DNA of 64,000 nt from an uncultured Acetatifactor sp. (GTDB lineage Bacteria; Bacillota; Clostridia; Lachnospirales; Lachnospiraceae), in assembly GCA_910587555.1 (NCBI GenBank), contig CAJULV010000008.1:1-64000 (forward strand), given 5' to 3'. Positions 25,494 through 34,482 of the stretch are shown in pieces. A program made the translations under genes and the position numbers. The notes below the pieces were generated by a model. The model was not told the origin of the DNA, made no database searches, and worked only from the letters and a program-made list of their open reading frames with translations. Each line of letters starts with the position of its first letter. Position 1 is the first letter of the stretch.

Positions 25494-26945
25494 ATGGCGA
25501 AGCAGCCGAACATTGTGATGGCCATGGCGGACGACATGGGATATTGGGCCATGGGTTGTGCGGGAAACAGGGATATACGGACACCCAATCTGGATCAGCT
25601 TGCCCGGGAGGGCATGTATTTTCCGGATTATTTCTGTACGTCGCCGGTCTGTTCCCCGGCCAGGGCTTCCGTACTCTGCGGCAAAATGCCGTCTCAGCAT
25701 GGGGTTCACGACTGGATCAGCAGGGGGCATATAAATTATGAAGAGGTATCCCCTGCGCTTAGAAAAATGCATCAGGACCCGAATGCTTCCTGGGAATACG
25801 CATGGTCACGCGAACAGCTTGCCGGCGATAAGGCAATCCGCTATCTGGAAGGTTTTCGGACCTATACCGATATTTTGGCAGAGCATGGGTATGTCTGCGG
25901 CCTGGCCGGAAAATGGCATCTGGGAGATGCGGGACAGCCGCAGAAGGGCTTTTCCTATTGGGAGCCAATTGCCATGGGGGGAGACAATTATTATTATCCT
26001 GTAGTATACAGGGACGGCCATTTTGACATGCTGCGGGATACATACATTACCAATTATATAACGGGGAAAGCACTGGATTTTCTGGCGCAGCGTGAAAAGG
26101 ACAGACCTTTTTATCTCAGTGTGCATTATACCGCGCCCCATGCCCCCTGGGAGCGGAACCAGCATCCGGAAGAATACTATGCCCTGTATGAGGACTGTGC
26201 CTTTACCGGGACGCCCGACGTCCCCCATCACAAATGGGGAGCGCCCTATACCCGGGAGGAGCGCAGGAACCGGCTTCAGGGATATTATGCAGCGGTGACC
26301 GCCATGGACAGTGACATCGGAAGGCTTGTGGGTTTCCTGAAGGCGGAAGGGCTGTGGGAAGACACCATATTTATCTTCACGGCCGACAACGGCATGAGTA
26401 TGGGCCATCATGGAATCTTCGGAAAGGGGAACGGGACTTTCCCGCTGAACCTGTATGATACCGCCGTCAAGGTTCCCATGATCATATCCTATCCGGGGGG
26501 CATCAGGGGAGGAACCGTGGCGAAAGGGCTGTACAGCCACTATGATTTGCTGCCGACCATTGCGGGGCTGGTGGGCGAGCTGCCGGATTCGGGCTGTCCG
26601 GGGCGCAGCTTTGGGGGAATCTTCCGGGGGGAGGTGCCTGACGGGCGGGACGCGGTAGTGGTTTACGACGAATACGGGCCGGCCAGGATGATACGTACCA
26701 CGGAGTACAAGTATATTCAGCGGTATCTCTACGGTGAGGACGAATTTTATGACCTGAAGGCGGACCCGGGCGAGGAAGTGAACCTGGCGGATTCCCGGGA
26801 ACCCGGCGTGCAGGAGCGGATTGCCGCTTTGAGGAGCCGGATGGAGCAGTGGTTTGACAGGTATTCGGACCCGGAGAGGGACGGCAAAAACCAGGCTGTC
26901 TATGGGTTGGGGCAGAGCGGTCCGAAAGCTTTTGTGGGAAGATGA
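25494..26945 (+). CDS. Cys-type sulfatase
   Basis: The 483-residue protein belongs to the type I sulfatases, which remove sulfate esters using formylglycine. Cys53 in SPVCSPARAS is the residue to be converted (C-x-P-x-R). Metal-binding Asp13-Asp14 lie in ADDMGYW, and ADNGMSMGHHG near residue 300 is the second metal block with Asp and Asn. No signal peptide is present, so it should be cytoplasmic. ATG 25494 follows AAGGAG. It needs a sulfatase-maturing enzyme, which is not encoded in this window. With the heparinase-like lyase it points to a sulfated, uronate-rich glycan as the target of the locus. Confidence 0.93.
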   Translation: MAKQPNIVMAMADDMGYWAMGCAGNRDIRTPNLDQLAREGMYFPDYFCTSPVCSPARASVLCGKMPSQHGVHDWISRGHINYEEVSPALRKMHQDPNASWEYAWSREQLAGDKAIRYLEGFRTYTDILAEHGYVCGLAGKWHLGDAGQPQKGFSYWEPIAMGGDNYYYPVVYRDGHFDMLRDTYITNYITGKALDFLAQREKDRPFYLSVHYTAPHAPWERNQHPEEYYALYEDCAFTGTPDVPHHKWGAPYTREERRNRLQGYYAAVTAMDSDIGRLVGFLKAEGLWEDTIFIFTADNGMSMGHHGIFGKGNGTFPLNLYDTAVKVPMIISYPGGIRGGTVAKGLYSHYDLLPTIAGLVGELPDSGCPGRSFGGIFRGEVPDGRDAVVVYDEYGPARMIRTTEYKYIQRYLYGEDEFYDLKADPGEEVNLADSREPGVQERIAALRSRMEQWFDRYSDPERDGKNQAVYGLGQSGPKAFVGR

Positions 26946-27007
26946 ACGGGTGAATTTACCCTTTAGTGCTGTCGCGAAGCGATTTCAATAGGAGGAAACT
27001 GTCTGTG

Positions 27008-27685
27008 ATGTTTGGTAATTTCGCAGAATGGAATCTGCAGAATATATTGATCCGTGTATTTGTATCTACTGTTCTGGGCGGCGTCATAGGTCTGGACAGG
27101 GGGATGAAGCATCGGGGCGCGGGCACCAAGACGATTACGGTAGTCTGTCTTGGGGCAACGCTGGTTATGCTGACGGAGCAGTACATCCAGATGAATTTCC
27201 CGGGGCTGGCCAATATGGGCAGGCTTGCGGCGCAGGTCATCAGCGGAGTGGGCTTTATCGGCGTGGGAACCATCATTGTGTCCAGGCACCGGGTGCGGGG
27301 GCTGACCACCGCAGCTACGCTCTGGGCCAGCGCATGTGTCGGGCTGGCGGTGGGAATCGGATTTGTGGAGGGCGGCGTATTGGTTACGGCAATGATGTTG
27401 GTTTCGCTGCATGCGCTTCCCTATGTGGAGCGTTTTGCAACCAGACATTCCCATTACTGCAACGTATTTATCGATCTGGAGGAGAGCCGGGATTTGCACA
27501 CAGTTATCCAGAAACTGAAGGAAGCCGGAGTAGCCATCGACTCTATGGATACCAGCGAGTCCAAATCCGTGGGAGTGGGAATCTCCGTACATATGGTGCT
27601 GTACCTGAAAAAGGCGGTAAGGAGAACGGAAGTCTACGATATTCTGTTGAAGTTGGACAAGGTGGTGTCGGTGGATTTCCTATGA
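27008..27685 (+). CDS. MgtC/SapB-family membrane protein
   Basis: The 225-residue protein has four or five N-terminal membrane helices with family motifs GGVIGLDRGMKHRGAGTKT (residue 20 onward), LAAQVISGVGFIGVGTII and LTTAATLWASACVGLAVG, then a cytoplasmic ACT-like C-terminal domain. MgtC-like proteins are tied to Mg2+ homeostasis, acid tolerance or modulation of other membrane proteins; the molecular role here is unknown. The ribosome site AGGAGG lies 12 bases before ATG 27008; GTG 27005 is an alternative start. Confidence 0.88.
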   Translation: MFGNFAEWNLQNILIRVFVSTVLGGVIGLDRGMKHRGAGTKTITVVCLGATLVMLTEQYIQMNFPGLANMGRLAAQVISGVGFIGVGTIIVSRHRVRGLTTAATLWASACVGLAVGIGFVEGGVLVTAMMLVSLHALPYVERFATRHSHYCNVFIDLEESRDLHTVIQKLKEAGVAIDSMDTSESKSVGVGISVHMVLYLKKAVRRTEVYDILLKLDKVVSVDFL

Positions 27686-27783
27686 AGCAGATGCGGGATT
27701 TTCATGGAGACGGCAGGCAGAGGATAAAGGTGCGGAGGAATCAGGCGGCACTGGAGACAAAATTTTCCCGCAGGAATGAATGA
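27682..27783 (+). CDS. possible 33-residue ORF overlapping the MgtC stop
   Basis: ATG 27682 overlaps the MgtC stop as ATGA and opens a 33-codon basic peptide (MKQMRDFHGDGRQRIKVRRN...). Its last codons and stop run into the terminator stem at 27767-27782. There is no separate ribosome site beyond coupling. It may be chance. Confidence 0.2.
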   Translation: MKQMRDFHGDGRQRIKVRRNQAALETKFSRRNE

Positions 27784-27814
27784 CGGTCTGGCATTCGTTC
27801 CTGCGGGGTTTTTC
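27767..27814 (+). terminator. rho-independent terminator after the MgtC-like gene
   Basis: A 16-base stem, 27767-27782 with 27792-27807 (CCCGCAGGAA against TTCCTGCGGG, one wobble pair), is followed by a T-run at 27809-27813. Confidence 0.85.
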
Positions 27815-27894
27815 ATTTACAAACCCGTTGCTTTACATACTCAATTGTAAAGCGATATACCATGGTCCTCCCAAACGCAAAAAGCGAAAAATAA

Positions 27895-27923
27895 TTGCAA
27901 AGGTTTCTATAAAATGTTAGAAT
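27895..27923 (+). promoter_or_regulatory. sigma-A promoter of the binding protein/chemoreceptor genes
   Basis: TTGCAA (27895-27900) and TAGAAT (27918-27923) are 17 bases apart, about 35 bases ahead of the start codon at 27958. Confidence 0.6.
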
Positions 27924-27957
27924 AAGAAATAAAATATGCAATGTATGGAGAAATGTC

Positions 27958-29205
27958 ATGAAAAGAAAATTCTATTTATTTCATTCTGTCCTGTTTCTGC
28001 TGGCCTCCTCTCTGTGCGGATGCGGGAAAAATGACAGATCTGTCACTTCTGAAGCGGAACAGGCTGCCGATTCCGGCACGGTGGCGCTGACCGTCTGGGG
28101 GGCTGAGGAGGACGAGGAACTGATTGGCAGGATGATAGACGGATTTCAGGAAAAATACCGTGGCGAGGCCGATTTCGTGATTACATTTGAACCTCAGAGC
28201 GAAAGCCATTGTACGGATGCTCTGATGGGAGATTTGGAAAACGGCGCAGACGTGTTTGCCTTTGCGGATGACCAGCTGAACACGCTGGTAGCCTCCGGGG
28301 CTTTGGAACCCGTGGAAAATGCGGACGCCCTGCGGGATTCTAATCTGCCGGAAGCGGTCTCCGCAGCCTCTGTCAACGGTACTTTGTACGCTTACCCTCT
28401 GACTGCGGACAACGGTTATTTTCTCTATTACAATAAGAAGTATTTTTCACAGGAGGACATCCGTTCCTGGGACAGAATGCTGGACATTGCAGGGGAGGCG
28501 GGCAGGAAAGTTTTTATGGACTGGTCATCAGGGTGGTATGTGTACGCGCTGTTCGGTAATACCGGTCTCACGGTGGGACTGAATGATGACGGTCTCACCA
28601 ACTATTGCACCTGGAATGATACGGAAGGCGCAGTCAAGGGAACCGACGTAGCAAAGGCCATGACGGCCATGGCCAGGCATCCGGGGTTTCTGAGTACGGA
28701 TGACGCGGGTTTTGTTGAGGGCGTCAAAAACGGCACCATTGTGGCAGGTATCAGCGGTGTGTGGAATGCGGTGGCTGTGGAAGAGGCGTGGGGTGACGGT
28801 TACGGGGCGGCAAAGCTGCCTTCCTATACCTGCGCGGGACAGCAGGTTCAGATGGCTTCCTTCTCCGGCTATAAGCTGATCGGGGTGAATTCTTACTCTG
28901 CGCACAGGGAATGGGCCGACAAACTTGCGGAATGGATTACCAATGAAGAGAATCAGGAGCTGCGTTTTGAATTGCGGGGGCAGGGACCTTCCAACAAAAA
29001 TGCCGCGGCTTCCGAAGAGGTTCAGGCCTCCCCTGCCATTGCGGCGCTTCTGGAGCAGTCCGAGTTCTCTTTCCCGCAGCGCATCGGCGGAAATTTCTGG
29101 GATCCGGTGACTGCCTTTACCGCGGAGATTCTGGCAGGAAATCCCTCGGGAAAGAGCCTTCAGGAACAGCTGGATGCCATGGTTACAGGCATCACAGCCC
29201 CCTGA
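27958..29205 (+). CDS. sugar-type extracellular solute-binding lipoprotein
   Basis: The 415-residue protein has a signal peptide ending in a Cys (SSLCGCGKN, lipobox LCGC) and a MalE-type binding fold: TVALTVWGAEEDEEL opening strand, ADVFAFADDQL, LYAYPLTADNGYFLYYNKKYF hinge region and a C-terminal helix ending QEQLDAMVTG. Family members bind maltodextrins or other sugars for ABC import. No permease genes are next to it; instead a methyl-accepting chemotaxis protein follows 85 bases later. It may therefore act as a receptor subunit for taxis, or serve permeases elsewhere. GGAGA precedes ATG 27958. Confidence 0.88.
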   Translation: MKRKFYLFHSVLFLLASSLCGCGKNDRSVTSEAEQAADSGTVALTVWGAEEDEELIGRMIDGFQEKYRGEADFVITFEPQSESHCTDALMGDLENGADVFAFADDQLNTLVASGALEPVENADALRDSNLPEAVSAASVNGTLYAYPLTADNGYFLYYNKKYFSQEDIRSWDRMLDIAGEAGRKVFMDWSSGWYVYALFGNTGLTVGLNDDGLTNYCTWNDTEGAVKGTDVAKAMTAMARHPGFLSTDDAGFVEGVKNGTIVAGISGVWNAVAVEEAWGDGYGAAKLPSYTCAGQQVQMASFSGYKLIGVNSYSAHREWADKLAEWITNEENQELRFELRGQGPSNKNAAASEEVQASPAIAALLEQSEFSFPQRIGGNFWDPVTAFTAEILAGNPSGKSLQEQLDAMVTGITAP

Positions 29206-29290
29206 TTGTGCCGATTTTCGTCTGTTGTCGATACCTTGAACAAATGTTATCGGTTATTTTCCGACAATTCCTGAAGGAGCGTTTTAGATC

Positions 29291-30874
29291 ATGAAAAATA
29301 TCAGCTTAAAACATCGCCTGATTATCCCCATTGCGCTGCTGGGCATTGTGGCGCTGCTGTCAAACATTCTTTCGATTATTAATATCCGTAATGTAAACGC
29401 AAGCGCCTCCAACATCGCGGACAACTATATGGAAGGCAAAGAAAGGCTGGCTGAAATATGCCAGACATCCATGGACATACACAAGATGGCCCTGAGCCAT
29501 ATCGTGGCTACGGATTATGACACCATGATTCTCCTGGTTCAGCAGATTAAGGAGGAAGAGGCGCTTCTGGACCACATGCTCTCGGAGTACGGACAGTTTG
29601 TCATACAGGAGGACCAGGCGCGGTATGAATCTCTTTTGGACAATTATGCCGCCTTCAAACATGCACTTGTAAGGCTGGTATGTGCCAGTGCAGGCCACAA
29701 GACGCAGGATGCCTATGCCTTGGCTAACGGCGATGCGGCGGACTGCGCCGATGCCATGAAAGCGGATATTGATGCCCTGAACGAATCTATCAGCGCGCAG
29801 ACGCTGGAAGCCAGGTCTCATCTGGCGGCAGTATATATCATTTCCCTGGTGGTGGGCATTGCGGCGGCCCTGATCTGCGTCCTTCTGGTATTGACCGATT
29901 TCAGGCTGATATCCGTCTATGTGGTGATACCGATCAAGAATATTTTGAAGACAATTCAGGAAAGCTCGGGACGCATCAACGGTATGACGGGAGAGGTGCT
30001 GAAGAGGACCCAGGCATCCAGGAAAAACGCCGCAGGCCTTTCGGCCCTGGCAGGACAGCTTTCGTCTGCCTTCCAGGAAGTAGCGGGAAATGTTTCCGCT
30101 ATCCACGACGGCGCCGGAAATGTACGGCAGGAGGTTCAGGCGATTGCGGAGGAGTGCGGCAATATCACTGCCTACACGGCCCAGATGAACGCCAGGGCGG
30201 ATGCCATGCAGCTCTCTGCCCAGAGCAGCGCCCAGGCTACCGGCGCCAAGACAGAGGAAATCCTGTATTCTCTTAACGAAGCCATCGAGAAGAGCAAGAG
30301 CGTGAATCAGATTAAGAATCTTGCCGGCGAAATCCTTGCCATTGCCCAACAGACCAGGCTGATCTCCCTGAACGCTTCCGTGGAAGCCGCCAATGCGGGG
30401 GCAGCGGGCAGGGGTTTTGCGATGGTGGCCAGGGAGGTGCGGGAGCTTTCCAATTCCACCCAGGAGACCGCAGGCCGTATCCAGGAAATCAACGACGTTG
30501 TAACCGCCTCCGTCTATAACCTTTCCGAAAATGCACGGCAGCTAATTGACTATATGAGTCAAAGTGTGCTGAAGGAATTCCAGGCATTTGTGGAAACCGG
30601 CAGCCAATATAAGGAAGACGCCGCCTATATCCGCCGTATGATGGATGATTTTCAGGGGCAGACCCAGAGCCTGAGGCATTCCATGTCCGGCATTGCCGAT
30701 TCTATTGGCACCATTAACAAGGCCATTGATGAAAGTGCCGTCGGCATTACCGGTATGGCAGGCAATACCAGGAACCTGGCTGCGGACATGGAGGATATCA
30801 CCCGGCGCATGGGCGTCAACCAGGATGTGGTGGCGGAACTGGAGAAGGAGACGGTGGTGTTCGATCATCTGTAA
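29291..30874 (+). CDS. methyl-accepting chemotaxis protein
   Basis: The 527-residue protein has a first membrane helix at about 10-30 (LIIPIALLGIVALLSNILSIINI), a helical extracellular domain of about 150 residues, a second helix (VYIISLVVGIAAALICVLLVL, about 180-200), a linker and a long coiled signalling domain. The hairpin tip region around QQTRLISLNASVEAANAGAAGRGFAMVAREVRELSNST (about 350-390) is the conserved MCP core that contacts CheA/CheW. The extracellular region resembles a four-helix-bundle ligand domain. Probably co-transcribed with the upstream sugar-binding lipoprotein, suggesting that sugar-bound lipoprotein could be its signal. No flagellar or che genes are in the window. Confidence 0.88.
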   Translation: MKNISLKHRLIIPIALLGIVALLSNILSIINIRNVNASASNIADNYMEGKERLAEICQTSMDIHKMALSHIVATDYDTMILLVQQIKEEEALLDHMLSEYGQFVIQEDQARYESLLDNYAAFKHALVRLVCASAGHKTQDAYALANGDAADCADAMKADIDALNESISAQTLEARSHLAAVYIISLVVGIAAALICVLLVLTDFRLISVYVVIPIKNILKTIQESSGRINGMTGEVLKRTQASRKNAAGLSALAGQLSSAFQEVAGNVSAIHDGAGNVRQEVQAIAEECGNITAYTAQMNARADAMQLSAQSSAQATGAKTEEILYSLNEAIEKSKSVNQIKNLAGEILAIAQQTRLISLNASVEAANAGAAGRGFAMVAREVRELSNSTQETAGRIQEINDVVTASVYNLSENARQLIDYMSQSVLKEFQAFVETGSQYKEDAAYIRRMMDDFQGQTQSLRHSMSGIADSIGTINKAIDESAVGITGMAGNTRNLAADMEDITRRMGVNQDVVAELEKETVVFDHL

Positions 30875-30981
30875 GTAAAGAAATTTTGCCGCTTTGCATT
30901 GCGTGCTGCCGGCGGTTTATAAGCCGGTGTACATAAGCGCGGGTTTTGCGGAAAATAAATTATAAAAACGGAGAAGCGGAT

Positions 30982-31725
30982 ATGAAGCGGGATATTGGGA
31001 CGGACAGAGGAGGGAAACCGGCCGGGGAAGAGCAGGTGCGGCAGGCTGCGGCGACGTCGGCGGAGCAGGGATTACAGGAAGGGGAGAATGCTGGGAGAGA
31101 AGAAAACATATCCCCGGCGGGTAATGAGCATACCGGGGAAGGCGTACATGGCGCACAGCGCAATCACCCGGCAGAGCATAATCCGGTACATGCACCGATT
31201 CCGGGGCTGGGGCTCAGGAGCATGAAGACGGCAGCGGCCGCAATGGCCACAGCGCTGCTGTATGCGTTTCTGCCGGAAAGAAATCCCACATTCGCCTGTA
31301 TCGGGGCGATTTTCGGTATGGGCGCGGATATGGAAGAGTCGCGCCGCAGCGGGGGAAACCGTTTCTTCGGGACGATTATCGGCGGCTTTATCGGACTGGG
31401 GCTTTACTGGCTGGAACATCGGATTTTTCCGGAAGGGTACTACTGGCTGCGTCTTCCGCTGGTTTTCCTGGGGATTGTCATCATGATTTCGCTTTGCGTA
31501 CTGTTTCGATGGCCTGGGGGTGTACAGCCCGGCGGCGTGGTGCTGTGCATTATCTTATTCAATACCCCGGCACATCATATCGACTATGCAATCCGCCGTA
31601 TGATTGATACAGGCGTGGGGGTGGTCATTGCGCTGCTGGTAAATTACCTGCTGCCCAGGAGGAGGCTGGAGCATTGGTTTCGCCTGGACCGTCAGCGGAA
31701 GGAAAGAAAGCGTGGGCAGCCGTGA
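30982..31725 (+). CDS. FUSC/aromatic acid exporter-like membrane protein
   Basis: The 247-residue protein has a polar N-terminal tail of about 75 residues rich in Gly, Glu and Gln, followed by four hydrophobic helices (MKTAAAAMATALLYAFLP; ACIGAIFGMGADMEESRR; FFGTIIGGFIGLGLYWL; LVFLGIVIMISLCVLF) and a last pair ending VVIALLVNYLLPRRR. This matches the ArAE_1/FUSC membrane module, half the size of full exporters. GGAGA precedes ATG 30982. Its stop overlaps the GTG start of jetD as GTGA, so it is translated in line with the Wadjet operon. Whether it aids defence or is a chance passenger is unknown. Confidence 0.8.
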   Translation: MKRDIGTDRGGKPAGEEQVRQAAATSAEQGLQEGENAGREENISPAGNEHTGEGVHGAQRNHPAEHNPVHAPIPGLGLRSMKTAAAAMATALLYAFLPERNPTFACIGAIFGMGADMEESRRSGGNRFFGTIIGGFIGLGLYWLEHRIFPEGYYWLRLPLVFLGIVIMISLCVLFRWPGGVQPGGVVLCIILFNTPAHHIDYAIRRMIDTGVGVVIALLVNYLLPRRRLEHWFRLDRQRKERKRGQP

Positions 31726-32723
31726 AGAAAATCTCTCTGGAGCAGCTGCTTCGGGAAAGCGGAGAGGAAGCTTATCAGGAGCAGTATCGCTGTATATGCA
31801 GCCGGATTGAGGCAGGTGAGCTGATCCCGGTGAAGAAATCCCCCTTGAACGGCAAGAAGCCGGCGCTTCACTTAAGCTACTGGCTTGCGGAGGAAGCGCC
31901 GGATTATGAGGCGGAGCTGGAAGAACTGAAATTCCGGATTGCGCCGGCAATCAGGACGGACTATTATCTGAAGCATCTTAAGGTCTATCGGGAAGAAGCG
32001 GTATGGGTCAGGATGCTGAACCGTTATTTTTGTCAGAGAGAAGAAGGCGGGGAACCGGTTTCCGTGTCTCTGAACGAGCGGAGTTTTCAGATATGGGGCA
32101 GGGAAAAATTCCTCCAGAGGGAGCAGGGAAGAAAGATTCTGGCGCACTGCGGTGTGGAATTGGCCCAGCTGCATGTATATGGGACGACAGAGCCTCTGGC
32201 GTATTATTCCCATACCCGGAACGTACCGCAGAAAGTACTGATTTTAGAGAATAAAGATACGTTTTACAGTATGCGCAGGTACCTTTACGGGGAAGGGCGC
32301 CGTATCTTCGGCACGGAAATCGGGACGGTGATTTACGGGGCAGGAAAGGGAATCCTGCGCTCCTTTGAGGACTTCCGCTTCTGCGTGGAACCCCATGTCA
32401 ATGCCCCCGGGAATGAGATTTTATATTTCGGTGATTTTGATTACGAGGGCATCGGAATATATGAGAGGCTGGCGGAATTGTTCGCCGGAGGCGTGGACAG
32501 GCGGGAGATTCAGCCTTTTGTGCGGGCTTATGAGAAAATGCTGGAAAAGGCGGCGGTGAGGGGGCAGGATTTCCTTCCGGAGACAAGCGAGAACCAGAAT
32601 CGGAATCTTTCCGGACTGTTTTTCCGGTATTTTGCGGACAGCGTGACAGGGCAGATGAGGCGGATTCTGGAGTCAGGGAAATATATTCCTCAGGAGATTA
32701 TCAATATAACGGATTTTTGCTAA
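31722..32723 (+). CDS. jetD: Wadjet subunit JetD, Toprim-type nuclease
   Basis: The 333-residue protein matches the DUF3322/DUF2220 JetD family. The C-terminal half holds a Toprim-like fold: VLILENKDTFYSM (catalytic Glu strand, about 180) and ILYFGDFDYEGIGIYERL (D-x-D motif, about 235) that bind metal for DNA cleavage. The N-terminal half is the DNA-binding and dimerising part. JetD cuts plasmid DNA once the JetABC motor has extruded a whole circle. The start is GTG 31722, overlapping the upstream stop; GGAAGGAAAG precedes it. Here jetD comes first in the operon, unlike the JetABCD order of type I systems. Confidence 0.9.
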   Translation: MKKISLEQLLRESGEEAYQEQYRCICSRIEAGELIPVKKSPLNGKKPALHLSYWLAEEAPDYEAELEELKFRIAPAIRTDYYLKHLKVYREEAVWVRMLNRYFCQREEGGEPVSVSLNERSFQIWGREKFLQREQGRKILAHCGVELAQLHVYGTTEPLAYYSHTRNVPQKVLILENKDTFYSMRRYLYGEGRRIFGTEIGTVIYGAGKGILRSFEDFRFCVEPHVNAPGNEILYFGDFDYEGIGIYERLAELFAGGVDRREIQPFVRAYEKMLEKAAVRGQDFLPETSENQNRNLSGLFFRYFADSVTGQMRRILESGKYIPQEIINITDFC

Positions 32724-32781
32724 ACAATATGCAAAAAACGGAACAGACAAGGGCCGGAAGGAAACGGACGGGAGAAGGAGA

Positions 32782-34434
32782 ATGCAGTACGAATTTTTAA
32801 AGCAGTTCCCCAAGCGGATGAAGCATGTGGGGGCTTATGTGATTTTGTTTGCAAACAGCAGCCAGAAAACCATCTGGAAGCAGTACGGATTCCTGAAGCT
32901 GGACGAGCAGGTCAACCTGATCTTTGCGGTTATGCTGTATATCATGGAGCAGTCCCTGAAGGAAGAGAACTGTACCATAGACGATATCAGCGCCTATATT
33001 GACAGTCTGAACATGCGTTATTTTGATAAAAGGATGGGCTATGAGGACTGTAAGAGCCTGGGGGATTTCATTGTAAATGTGGTTCTCTCCAATGAGGGCA
33101 GGCCCATGTATTTTGACGGGTATGACTTTGAGGAGCGGGAATACCGGAACATGAACGTAAGCTATGTGGCCAATCGGATTGTCTATGTGGATTCTGAGGT
33201 GCGCAGGACCTCCTATTATCTGACAGAGGACGGCTATAACCTGCTGCTCTCCACCCTGGAAATCGAAAATAACATGAAGCTGACCATCCATGAGATGATT
33301 TTCAGGCTCCATCTGGAGAAACAAAGGTTTGACAAGGCTGTGGACGACATCAAAAATGTGTTTAACCTTCTTCGCATCCAGCTGCAGAAAATACAGGAGG
33401 CCATGAGCCGGATACGCAGAAATGCCCTGAGCTATTCCGTGGCGGATTATGAGTCCGTCCTGGAGGCAAATCTGGATACCATCAGCGATACCAAGCAGAA
33501 GTTCCAGGGGTATCGGGAGCTGGTGAAGAGCAGGGCGAAGGAGCTGGAGGAGATGAACCTGAACGTCAGGCGCCTGGATGAAAAGGAAGAGGAGAAGCTG
33601 GAGAACCTGGGTATCATCGAGGGATATTTAAACCGGACCATCGACGAACACCAGAAAATCCTGAACAGCCATTTCGATTTGAAATCCCTTTATACAAGGG
33701 AGCTGGAGCAGCTTTCCCAGATGTCCTTTATCAGGCGTTTTTCGCTTCGAGGGGAACTGTATGAGAAGCTGCAGGGGCAGCCGGAGAGCCTGGGAAGGAT
33801 GGAGATTTTCCTGCGGCCTCTCTTCGGGAATGTACCGGATAAAATCTATAACCCCAAAAAAGCCGCGGAGCTGCAGCGCCCCATCCGGAAGAGAGAAGCG
33901 GAGGAGGGGGAAGCGGTGATGGCGTTCGGGGAAGACGGCTGGATGGAGGAAGAGGAGCGGCGCAGGCAGGAGAAGCTGGCAAAGTATGAAGGAAGCCTGA
34001 AACTGCTTTTAGAGGCATCCATGGCGTCAAAGGGCGGGGAGATTACCCTGGAAGCGCTGAGAGAAAATGTTTTGAAGGCTTCCGTAACGGAGGCTGCGGA
34101 GGAGAAGGATCCGGCGGAAGACTCCGCCTACAGAATACTGCTTCCCAATGTGCAGATATTTAAGGAAATCATGGTGGAATTGCTCAAGGGAAGGGAAATC
34201 GACATGGAAGTTCTGCGGGAGGAGCGGCGCAATTACATCGGCGAGGTTTCGGGAGGCTTTCAGCTGAATGAAATGCTCCTGAATCTTGCGGACACTTATG
34301 ATATGCGGATCGGCAAGGTTGAGGCCTATCGGATAGAGGACGGAAGGACGGTTCGCTTCGAGCATGTGCCTGATGAGACGGGAAGACGCAAAACGATTTG
34401 CTGTTCCAACGTGCTGATCAGGGTCACGGCATGA
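32782..34434 (+). CDS. jetA: Wadjet subunit JetA, MukF-like kleisin
   Basis: The 550-residue protein matches the JetA family (DUF5716-like). It has an N-terminal winged-helix region (about 1-190), a central coiled coil with many Leu/Glu/Lys residues (about 190-330, including LKSRAKELEEMNLNVRRLDEKEEEKLENLG-type sequence) and a C-terminal domain after an acidic, Glu-rich linker (400-440). JetA is the kleisin linking the two JetC heads and holding JetB. GGAGAAGGAG precedes ATG 32782. It sits 58 bases after jetD and 48 before jetB. Confidence 0.88.
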   Translation: MQYEFLKQFPKRMKHVGAYVILFANSSQKTIWKQYGFLKLDEQVNLIFAVMLYIMEQSLKEENCTIDDISAYIDSLNMRYFDKRMGYEDCKSLGDFIVNVVLSNEGRPMYFDGYDFEEREYRNMNVSYVANRIVYVDSEVRRTSYYLTEDGYNLLLSTLEIENNMKLTIHEMIFRLHLEKQRFDKAVDDIKNVFNLLRIQLQKIQEAMSRIRRNALSYSVADYESVLEANLDTISDTKQKFQGYRELVKSRAKELEEMNLNVRRLDEKEEEKLENLGIIEGYLNRTIDEHQKILNSHFDLKSLYTRELEQLSQMSFIRRFSLRGELYEKLQGQPESLGRMEIFLRPLFGNVPDKIYNPKKAAELQRPIRKREAEEGEAVMAFGEDGWMEEEERRRQEKLAKYEGSLKLLLEASMASKGGEITLEALRENVLKASVTEAAEEKDPAEDSAYRILLPNVQIFKEIMVELLKGREIDMEVLREERRNYIGEVSGGFQLNEMLLNLADTYDMRIGKVEAYRIEDGRTVRFEHVPDETGRRKTICCSNVLIRVTA

Positions 34435-34482
34435 AGCCCGCAGGCAAATGCGCCGCGGGGACACAGGAATAGGAGACAGGTT

